Source of the DNA: Bacteroidota bacterium
GTDB taxonomy: Bacteria; Bacteroidota; Bacteroidia; Flavobacteriales; Flavobacteriaceae
Reading direction: 5' to 3'
Length of the DNA stretch: 38,454 bases
Assembly: GCA_003650305.1 (NCBI GenBank)
Contig: QMOV01000012.1
Coordinates: 1 to 38,454, forward strand
Positions 25,930-32,095 of this stretch are shown here, piece by piece. The position numbers and the translations under genes were made by a program. The notes under the pieces are model-generated. The model ran no database searches, had not been told where the DNA came from, and saw only the letters and a program-made list of their open reading frames with translations. The number at the start of each line of letters is the position of its first letter. The first letter of the stretch is position 1.

Positions 25930-26871
25930 ATGAAAATATTAGTAACAGGAGTTGCAGGTTTTATAGGTTCGCATACAGCTGAACGCTTACAAGCTTTAGG
26001 ACATGAGGTTGTAGGTATAGATAATTTTAATGAATATTACGATATAGAGCTAAAAAAATTAAATGCTAAAGCTATAGAGAGTAAAGGCGTAAAAATTTTA
26101 AAAGCAGATTTAAGGCAAGACAATTTAGCAAGTGTTTTACCAAGTGATATAAATTATATATTTCATTATGCTGCACAACCTGGGATTTCAACTACATCTA
26201 CGTTTGAAGATTATTTTAGCAACAATATTATAGCTACAAAAAATTTAATCGACTATGCATTAAAACTGCCAAATTTAAAACTGTTTGTAAATATCGCAAC
26301 CTCTTCAATTTATGGGTTAGAAGCAACGTATCCTGAAGATATTGCTCCTAAACCAGCCTCTCATTATGGTGTAACAAAACTGGCAGCAGAGCAGTTAGTA
26401 CTTCAGAAAAGTAGAGAAAAGCAAATGGTATCCTGTTCATTGCGACTATATTCTGTTATTGGACCTCGAGAGCGTCCAGAAAAAATGTACACGAAACTTA
26501 TTGCTTTAGGTTTAAAAAATGAAGCATTTCCTTTGTTTGAAGGTAGTGACAAGCATTTACGTAGCTTTACTTATGTTGGAGATATTGTAGATGGTGTAGT
26601 TAGTGTTATTAGCAAGGAAGACACTGTAAATGGTGAAATTATAAATTTAGGGACAGAAGTAGAGCATACTACACAAGATGGTATCAATGCTGTTGAAGAA
26701 GTTTTAGGTATTAAAATTAAAATTAACGTAATCCCTAAACGAGCAGGAGATCAATTACGCACAAAAGCTAATATTGATAAAGCAAGATTGTTATTAAATT
26801 ACAATCCGCAAACAACATTATTAGAAAGTGTTAAACACCAAGTAAATTGGTATAAGGAGAATTTTTTATAG
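25930..26871 (+). CDS. NAD-dependent nucleotide-sugar epimerase/dehydratase
   Basis: A 313-residue extended SDR acting on a UDP-sugar. It has GVAGFIG at 7-13 for NAD, a hydroxyl-binding Ser-Ser-Ile-Tyr-Gly segment, and the catalytic YGVTK at 146-150 with Tyr146 and Lys150. SLRLYSVIGPRERPEKMYTKLI is close to UDP-glucuronate 4-epimerase and UDP-glucose 4-epimerase enzymes; the exact sugar cannot be fixed. It is divergent from the GT2 operon (106 bases between starts) and may supply its donor sugar. It ends two bases from the stop of the convergent periplasmic PAP2 gene. Confidence 0.88.
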   Translation: MKILVTGVAGFIGSHTAERLQALGHEVVGIDNFNEYYDIELKKLNAKAIESKGVKILKADLRQDNLASVLPSDINYIFHYAAQPGISTTSTFEDYFSNNIIATKNLIDYALKLPNLKLFVNIATSSIYGLEATYPEDIAPKPASHYGVTKLAAEQLVLQKSREKQMVSCSLRLYSVIGPRERPEKMYTKLIALGLKNEAFPLFEGSDKHLRSFTYVGDIVDGVVSVISKEDTVNGEIINLGTEVEHTTQDGINAVEEVLGIKIKINVIPKRAGDQLRTKANIDKARLLLNYNPQTTLLESVKHQVNWYKENFL

Positions 26872-26873
26872 CT

Positions 26874-27458
26874 TCAAAATTTATATTTAAAACCAACTAA
26901 ATAACTGTTGTATTCAGTTCGCCCAAACGAAAGCTCTAAATGTTCCTTTTGGTATGGTGTAGTAAATAAATAAGTACTCCCAACACCTACAAGTATTCCA
27001 CCTAATACATCCCAGCCATCATGTCTTTGAGGGACGCCTTCAATTCTACTATAACCCACAAAACCAGCAAGTAAATAGGCTGGTACACCATATTTCCAAC
27101 CATATCTTTGCTGAATAAAAGAGGCGCTCACAAATGCAGCTGAAGTATGACCGGAAGGAAAAGCTTTTCCATCTTTTGCACCTACAGGTCTGGGTTTATC
27201 AATAATATATTTTAAGGCATATGTTGCTGCAAAATTTACTCCAAATGATTTTGCAAACTGCCAGGTTCCTTCTTTATCTCCAACAACAACTGTAGTTAAC
27301 ACTGCCACTGAAGGAAGTACTATCTGTAAAATATCTCCTAAATCTCGAACAGTTTTCCCTGACCTGTTATCTCCAAAATCATTGGTTTGAGCCTGAGAAA
27401 CTGTTGTAACAAAAAGACATAGAATAATTAACGTTTTAGAAATAGATTTTGAATTCAT
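26874..27458 (-). CDS. Exported PAP2 superfamily protein
   Basis: A 194-residue PAP2 protein with a signal peptide ending around SQAQ (residue 24). Signatures: KYIIDKPRP at 83-91 (a perfect KxxxxxxRP) and PSGH at 101-104. The third motif reads SRIEGVPQRHDGWD at 137-150, with seven residues between Arg138 and His146 instead of five. All catalytic residues (Lys83, Arg90, His104, Arg138, His146 and Asp150) are present. The frame opens with a TTG at 27500, but the ATG at 27458 gives a proper signal peptide. The C-terminus (FGRTEYNSYLVGFKYKF) ends in an aromatic beta strand, a pattern of outer-membrane barrels. It is 42 bases after meaB. Confidence 0.87.
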   Translation of the reverse strand: MNSKSISKTLIILCLFVTTVSQAQTNDFGDNRSGKTVRDLGDILQIVLPSVAVLTTVVVGDKEGTWQFAKSFGVNFAATYALKYIIDKPRPVGAKDGKAFPSGHTSAAFVSASFIQQRYGWKYGVPAYLLAGFVGYSRIEGVPQRHDGWDVLGGILVGVGSTYLFTTPYQKEHLELSFGRTEYNSYLVGFKYKF

Positions 27459-27500
27459 AATCTGATAAAATTTTGATAGTAATACTGCGCGAAAAATCAA

Positions 27501-28589
27501 TTATTTTGAATTTAAAAAATGGAGCAAATAATCTGCTGCGGCAAATGGGGTTACTTTGTTTAATTCAATCAATTGTAATTGATGCTGTAGTTCTTTTTTT
27601 ATTTCTGAACGCTTAAAAAAATCTGATTTTAATTGTTCTTCAATAGTCTGAAGCAGCCAAAATTTATTTTGTTCCTTACGCTTAAGCTCAAAATATTCAT
27701 TTTGTTTGGTAAGCGATTGGTATTCTAAAATCATTTTCCAAACATTAGTAATGCCTTCATTTTGTAATGCACTACAAGTTGAAACTTTAGGTTGCCATTG
27801 CGACTCTTTTTCGGGATAAAAATGAAGTGCTTTATTAAATTCTTTTTGAGCAAGTTTTGCGCGTTTCATATTGTCACCATCAGCTTTATTAATAACAATA
27901 GCATCAGCCATTTCAATAATACCGCGTTTTATACCTTGTAATTCATCTCCTGCACCTGCAAGTTTCAACAATAAAAAGAAATCTACCATACTATGTACAG
28001 CAGTTTCACTTTGTCCGACACCAACAGTTTCTATAATAATAGTATCAAATCCTGCTGCTTCGCAAAGTATTATGGTTTCCCGTGTTTTTCTGGCAACTCC
28101 ACCAAGAGAATCTCCTGATGCCGAAGGACGAATAAAAGCATTTTTGTCTTTTACTAAATCTTCCATTCGTGTTTTGTCGCCCAAAATACTGCCTTTTGTT
28201 ATCGTACTACTTGGATCAATTGCTAGAACAGCAACTTTTTTGCCCAATCCAGTAAGATGCTTTCCAAAAGCTTCGATAAAAGTACTTTTACCAACTCCTG
28301 GAACACCAGTAATTCCTATTCTAATGGATTGATTAGCTTTAGGCAAACAGTCATTGATTATGGTATTAGCTTTTTCTAGGTGTTTAGGGTTTTTACTTTC
28401 TACTAAAGTAATTGCGCGACTTAAAGCAGTAATATCTCCTTTTAAAATTTTGGCTATAAGGTTTTGAGCACTAGGTTGTATTTCTCGCTTCCCTTTTAGT
28501 TTAGAAATAGTTTTGCTGTTGGTAATTTCTGGTTGAGAAACTCCTTCCTTTTCGTGTAATGCAGATTTATGTTTATTTGCTTTTGTCAA
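27501..28589 (-). CDS. meaB: MeaB/ArgK-type G3E GTPase, methylmalonyl-CoA mutase chaperone
   Basis: A 362-residue GTPase that guards cobalamin loading and integrity of methylmalonyl-CoA mutase. Motifs: GVPGVGKST from 95 (P-loop), IDPSSTITKGSILGDKTRM, FIRPSASGDSLGGVA, ETVGVGQSE and INKAD (guanine specificity). A charged 40-residue N-terminal extension precedes the family core. The start is a TTG at 28589: an in-frame stop lies five codons upstream and no ATG occurs before the P-loop. The mutase subunits are outside the window; the cobalamin adenosyltransferase at 36123 acts in the same pathway. Confidence 0.93.
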   Translation of the reverse strand: MTKANKHKSALHEKEGVSQPEITNSKTISKLKGKREIQPSAQNLIAKILKGDITALSRAITLVESKNPKHLEKANTIINDCLPKANQSIRIGITGVPGVGKSTFIEAFGKHLTGLGKKVAVLAIDPSSTITKGSILGDKTRMEDLVKDKNAFIRPSASGDSLGGVARKTRETIILCEAAGFDTIIIETVGVGQSETAVHSMVDFFLLLKLAGAGDELQGIKRGIIEMADAIVINKADGDNMKRAKLAQKEFNKALHFYPEKESQWQPKVSTCSALQNEGITNVWKMILEYQSLTKQNEYFELKRKEQNKFWLLQTIEEQLKSDFFKRSEIKKELQHQLQLIELNKVTPFAAADYLLHFLNSK

Positions 28590-28602
28590 TTCACTTATAG
28601 AT

Positions 28603-28650
28603 TAAATTTCTCTCCCTTTGGAAGAAATGTCTCAAAGAGACAGAGTGGGC
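28603..28650. repeat. Short palindromic element between meaB and DUF2911 gene
   Basis: The gap contains TTCTCTCCCTTTGGAAG, then TGTCTC-AAA-GAGACA (28628-28642), a perfect six-pair hairpin, then AGAGTGGG. Its order (CTCC-rich, hairpin, GAGTGG) resembles the element at 7483-7540, so the two may be copies of one interspersed family. Confidence 0.35.
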
Positions 28651-29199
28651 TTATTTTAGCGGAACAACAATTTTTGTTTTATCCCAAGCCATGGTTAAAG
28701 ATAGGTTATCTGTCGAATTATCAAAAGCAATAGTAAATTGCTCTACAGTATTTTTAAGAGATTGAATTGGAATCTCAATATTTATAACATCAAATTCTGC
28801 TTCACGCATGGCTTCCATAGCATCATTAACTCCCCAAGCATATTGTTTAGAATTAATAATAACTTGCCAAGAATCTTTATTTGGGATTGTCCATAAGGTA
28901 TATTTTCCAGCAGCTAAATAATCTATCCCTATTTTTAGGGCTTGGTTGGTTTCAAAAGTTGTAGCCTCATTAGCTCCTGTACGCCATACTTTATTATAGG
29001 CAACTAAACCTCCAAAAATAACACGATCTCTTTTTGATGGTCTATTGTAAAACACTTCGAGCTTTAAATCGTTAAGTTTAAATTCAACTGTATCTTTCGG
29101 ACTCAATGGTTTTTTAAAAATATCTCCATAAGCATAAATAAAAATACCAGCAGCTACTATTACCAACAGAAAAATAATTCGTTTTAAAAATAGATTCAT
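28651..29199 (-). CDS. DUF2911 domain protein
   Basis: A 182-residue protein with an N-terminal membrane anchor (about 5-24) and an extracytoplasmic DUF2911 domain. Family hallmarks are VFYNRPSKRDRVIFGGLVAYNKVWRTGANEATT (from about residue 49), then AGKYTLWTIPNKDSWQVIIN, and a final beta strand LSLTMAWDKTKIVVPLK. The domain is all-beta and common in Bacteroidota; its function is unknown. It is upstream of meaB on the same strand, but 61 bases and a small hairpin lie between, so coupling is uncertain. Confidence 0.88.
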   Translation of the reverse strand: MNLFLKRIIFLLVIVAAGIFIYAYGDIFKKPLSPKDTVEFKLNDLKLEVFYNRPSKRDRVIFGGLVAYNKVWRTGANEATTFETNQALKIGIDYLAAGKYTLWTIPNKDSWQVIINSKQYAWGVNDAMEAMREAEFDVINIEIPIQSLKNTVEQFTIAFDNSTDNLSLTMAWDKTKIVVPLK

Positions 29200-29272
29200 C
29201 GTATAAAATTTTACATTGTAAAGGTAATTATAAAGCTTTATTTTTTTTAAAGAAACGTTAATTTGTTTGTCT

Positions 29273-29306
29273 TTGTTTTATAAAAGAAAAAAAATAATTA
29301 CCTTTT
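29273..29306 (+). promoter_or_regulatory. Candidate promoter of the ECF sigma operon
   Basis: TTG at 29273-29275 is followed after 23 bases by TACCTTTT (29299-29306), a one-mismatch TAnnTTTG. It lies 55 bases before the sigma-factor start and may be the housekeeping promoter; an autoregulated ECF promoter could not be recognised. Confidence 0.4.
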
Positions 29307-29361
29307 TTGCAACATCCACTTTTTAGTGTCGTCTTTAAGTTGAACCTAACTAAAACCAAAG

Positions 29362-29919
29362 TTGAATTCATTTACAATTGGCATTGTAGAAAAATGCAAA
29401 CAAAACGATCGCAAAGCGCAATTACAGTTGTATAATCAGTATTGCGACGGAATGTTTGTTGTAGCAAAACGGTTTGTAAAGGACACTCTTGAAGCTGAAG
29501 ATATCGTACAAGAATCCTTCATTAAGGCATTTGCAAAACTACATCAATATAAAGCTGAAGTTACTTTTGGTGCTTGGTTAAAACGTATCGTTATTAATAA
29601 AAGTATCGATTTACTTAAATCTAAAAAGCAACAATTGTTGGAATTAGATGAAGTGCACTTAAAAGTTGTCGATTCCAGTTATGAAGACGAATGGTTAGTT
29701 GATGATGCAATTACTTTAAACGAAGTAAAAGATGCAATTAGTAAGTTACCAGATAAGTACAAGTATGTTGTAATGATGTTTTTAGTTGAAGGTTACGACC
29801 ATCAGGAAATAGCTCAAGTATTAAATATAACAGAAGTCGCATCACGTACTCAATTATCCAGAGGTAAAACAAAATTGAAAGAACTATTAACACTATCACA
29901 CAATGGCACAAGATATTAG
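29362..29919 (+). CDS. ECF-type RNA polymerase sigma-70 factor
   Basis: A 185-residue group 4 sigma factor with only regions 2 and 4. Region 2 (about 20-90) has LEAEDIVQESFIKAFAKL and FGAWLKRIVINKSIDLLK. Region 4 (about 125-178) has LPDKYKYVVMMFLVEGYDH, then the helix-turn-helix EIAQVLNITEVASRTQLSRG, with Glu-Val-Ala at positions where Ser-Thr-Val is usual. The start is TTG at 29362: an in-frame stop is five codons upstream and the first ATG would remove part of region 2. The last 17 bases overlap the next gene, typical of a sigma/anti-sigma pair. Confidence 0.93.
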   Translation: MNSFTIGIVEKCKQNDRKAQLQLYNQYCDGMFVVAKRFVKDTLEAEDIVQESFIKAFAKLHQYKAEVTFGAWLKRIVINKSIDLLKSKKQQLLELDEVHLKVVDSSYEDEWLVDDAITLNEVKDAISKLPDKYKYVVMMFLVEGYDHQEIAQVLNITEVASRTQLSRGKTKLKELLTLSHNGTRY

Positions 29920-30469
29920 AAAGCTATTCGAAAACGATCCTAAGGTATTTAAAGATAAAATGCCTAAAGGACATGAAGCTAGATTTTTAAGGAAACTAGA
30001 TGAAGAGTTTCCAGTAAAAACTCATAAGAGCCGTTTTACATTTTTAAATATTGCTGCAAGTATAGTGTTGTTAATCGGTTTTAGTTTTGGAGCGTATCAA
30101 TTCTTTGGTACAGGAGAAGTAGAAACTCCTGTTCAAGAAACTGTATCTAGAAAATCTTTAGGAGATATTTCTCCACAGTTTAAGAAAGTTGAAGATTATT
30201 ATTTGGCAAACATTAATTTAGAGTTATCTAAAATGAAAGTTACTCCAGAAAGTAAGGAGCTTTTTGATGGTTATTTGGTAAGACTAGACGAGTTAAATAA
30301 AGAATATACACGTTTAGAAGAAGAGCTAACACAATCAGGACCTAACGAGCGAACGATTAATGCTTTAATCGACAATCTTAAATTACGTTTAAATCTATTG
30401 TATCGCTTAAAGGAAAAATTAAACGAATTAAATCAATCCAATAACAAATTAGAAGCAGCACAAGCTTAG
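29903..30469 (+). CDS. Putative membrane anti-sigma factor
   Basis: A 188-residue protein with a charged cytoplasmic N-terminal segment (1-43, with HEARFLRKLDEEFP), one membrane helix at about 45-66 and an extracytoplasmic part (about 85-188) predicted to be a long helix or coiled coil (ISPQFKKVEDYYLANINLEL, then NLKLRLNLLYRLKEKLNELN). It lacks the zinc-binding HxxxCxxC of ZAS anti-sigmas. The 17-base overlap with the sigma gene and the topology make an anti-sigma role likely. The helical outer part would be the sensor. Function is inferred from context. Confidence 0.78.
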   Translation: MAQDIRKLFENDPKVFKDKMPKGHEARFLRKLDEEFPVKTHKSRFTFLNIAASIVLLIGFSFGAYQFFGTGEVETPVQETVSRKSLGDISPQFKKVEDYYLANINLELSKMKVTPESKELFDGYLVRLDELNKEYTRLEEELTQSGPNERTINALIDNLKLRLNLLYRLKEKLNELNQSNNKLEAAQA

Positions 30470-30495
30470 TCTTCTAAATTTTAAAAAATCAAAAA

Positions 30496-32028
30496 ATGAA
30501 ACAGTTTAAATTTATAACATTAGCATTAGTTTTTTTAATTGCATTTAATGTAAATGCACAACAAAAATTACAAAAAACTTCGCAATCTGTTAAGGCAAGT
30601 AAAGACGTTACCTTAAATTTAGATACTAGCCATACTAATATAGAAATTGATACTTGGAATAAAAACGAAGTAAAAGTAGAAGCTTATATCGAAAGTAAGG
30701 AGTTAACCAAAGAAGAACTTCAAGACGTTTTAGAACATTGGAAAGTGGAAGTAAAAGGATCTGGAGATAACATTTCCATTTCTACAAGTGGTGGAATAAG
30801 AGATTCCTGGAATTTTGATTTCAATTTCGAATTTGATGACGAAGCATTAAAAGCATTAGAAGAGTTACAATTTGTGATGGTAGAAATGCCAGAAATGCCA
30901 GAAATTCCAGAGATGCCAGAAATAAATTTTGAGATACCAGAAATGCCAGAGATGCCAGAGATGCCAGAACTACCTGAATTGCCTGAAGGTGTACACAACG
31001 TAAATTTCGATTTCGATACCTATAAAAAAGAGGGAGAAGCCTATCTTGAAAAATGGAGTCAGGAATATGAAGCAAAATACGGAAAAGAGTATAAGGATAA
31101 AATGAAGGCTTGGGCTAAAGAGTTTTCTAAAACCGATTTCGATAAATACTCTAAAGCTATGGAGGTTTGGGGAGAAAAGTTTGGAAAATCTTATGGCAAG
31201 GAAATGGAAAAATGGGGAGAAGAATACGGTAAAAAATTTGATGGAGAATGGGCAAAAAAGATGGAAATTTGGGGCGAAAAGTTTGGAGAAAAATTCGGAA
31301 AAGAATTTGAAGAAAGAATGGAAGCAAGAACAAAAGCACTAGAGAAGCGATTAGAAAAACATGAAGAAAGACAACTTACACGTGTAAAGGAGTTAGAGAA
31401 AAGAGCAGAAGCAAGAGAAAAACGTGGCGAATATCTAAAGCAAAGATTAGAGTCAGCAAAAAGTGGTAAAGTTATAAAGACCATAAAAATAAGAATGCCT
31501 AAAGACGCTAAACTTAAAGTTAATGTGCGTCATGGCGAACTTAAATTTGCATCTGTAATACATAACCTAAAAGCAGATTTATCACATTCAACCTTATTAG
31601 CAACACGTATTGATGGAAGCGAGACTTCCATCAATGCTTCTTATTCTCCTGTTATAGTGTCTAATTGGAATTTAGGTGAATTAAAATTAAATTATGTAGA
31701 GAATGCAGAATTAAAACTTGTAAATCATTTAGATTTAAGTTCAAATTCTTCAAATATTGTTATAGAAGAATTAATAGGTAACGCTATAATAAATGGAAGT
31801 TTTGGCGATTTAGAAATTAACAAAATTGCTAATTCTTTTAATAACCTAAATTTAGTTTTAGAAAATAGTGATGCGCTTGTTACGCTTCCTAAAACAGATT
31901 TTAATCTGCAAATTCAAGGAACGTATTCAACTTTTAAACGTCCAGATAAAACTGCCTCTTTAGAAAATTCAAGTAGTAATAAGACTATTGTTATTAATGC
32001 AAAATACAGTAATGTTACGATGCAATAA
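30496..32028 (+). CDS. Exported DUF4097-like beta protein with two internal repeat regions
   Basis: A 510-residue exported protein ending the sigma operon. In order: signal peptide (1-21, ending NVNAQ), a beta region (about 25-110), an (M/I/L)PE tripeptide repeat at 130-164, five tandem W-containing repeats at 186-276, a charged helix (277-325), and a C-terminal beta-repeat region (about 326-510) like DUF4097 auto-adhesin domains. The two beta regions look like parts of one domain split by the repeats. The repeat units are 19, 19, 15, 19 and 19 residues long. It starts 26 bases after the anti-sigma gene and may be its target or sensor partner. The binding partner is unknown. Confidence 0.82.
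   Translation: MKQFKFITLALVFLIAFNVNAQQKLQKTSQSVKASKDVTLNLDTSHTNIEIDTWNKNEVKVEAYIESKELTKEELQDVLEHWKVEVKGSGDNISISTSGGIRDSWNFDFNFEFDDEALKALEELQFVMVEMPEMPEIPEMPEINFEIPEMPEMPEMPELPELPEGVHNVNFDFDTYKKEGEAYLEKWSQEYEAKYGKEYKDKMKAWAKEFSKTDFDKYSKAMEVWGEKFGKSYGKEMEKWGEEYGKKFDGEWAKKMEIWGEKFGEKFGKEFEERMEARTKALEKRLEKHEERQLTRVKELEKRAEAREKRGEYLKQRLESAKSGKVIKTIKIRMPKDAKLKVNVRHGELKFASVIHNLKADLSHSTLLATRIDGSETSINASYSPVIVSNWNLGELKLNYVENAELKLVNHLDLSSNSSNIVIEELIGNAIINGSFGDLEINKIANSFNNLNLVLENSDALVTLPKTDFNLQIQGTYSTFKRPDKTASLENSSSNKTIVINAKYSNVTMQ
30883..30987 (+). repeat. In-frame (M/I/L)PE tripeptide repeat
   Basis: Roughly eleven near-9-base units of the form GA(A/G)-ATG-CCA run through this stretch, giving EMPEMPEIPEMPE, then an interruption EINFE, then IPEMPEMPEMPELPELPE. 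Codon variants (GAA/GAG, ATG/ATT/TTG) show it is not freshly expanded. Length change would stay in frame. Confidence 0.85.
31051..31323 (+). repeat. Five tandem W-aromatic repeats (57, 57, 45, 57, 57 bases)
   Basis: Units at residues 186-204, 205-223, 224-238, 239-257 and 258-276. Unit 1 is KWSQEYEAKYGKEYKDKMK and unit 5 is IWGEKFGEKFGKEFEERME. In each full unit Trp, three aromatics and Met (or equivalent) fall at positions 2, 6, 10, 14 and 18, apart from a one-residue slip in unit 2. Unit 3 (VWGEKFGKSYGKEME) lacks exactly one four-residue step. Confidence 0.88.
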
Positions 32029-32030
32029 AA

Positions 32031-32093
32031 TGTTATTCTGAATAAAATGAAGAATCTCTGTTAAAAAGATGCTTCACTCTGTTTTGCATGACA
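32031..32093. repeat. REP-like imperfect inverted repeat between convergent genes
   Basis: The left arm (32031-32057, beginning TGTTATTCTGAATAAAATGA) and right arm (32067-32093, ending TTTTGCATGACA) are imperfectly complementary over 27 positions (about 18 match) with GAAGAATCT facing AGATGCTTC near the loop. It fills nearly the whole 67-base gap between the repeat-protein gene and secA. It resembles degenerate interspersed palindromes and may terminate both transcripts. Confidence 0.55.
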
Positions 32094-32095
32094 AA

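Noticed and set aside
27871-28332. A 153-codon plus-strand frame opposite meaB
   Set aside because: It is antisense to the conserved GTPase motifs and has low-complexity Ser/Pro composition.
31376-31387. TTACACGTGTAA, a perfect palindrome with the CACGTG core of parS
   Set aside because: It lies inside the repeat-protein coding region and differs from the parS consensus TGTTTCACGTGAAACA at the flanks; the residues it encodes fit the helix. Not credible as parS.
30720-31484. Minus-strand open frames opposite the repeat protein (Gly/Ser/Ile-rich and Leu/Phe-rich)
   Set aside because: They are mirror images of the PE and W repeats; repetitive codons keep the reverse frames open.
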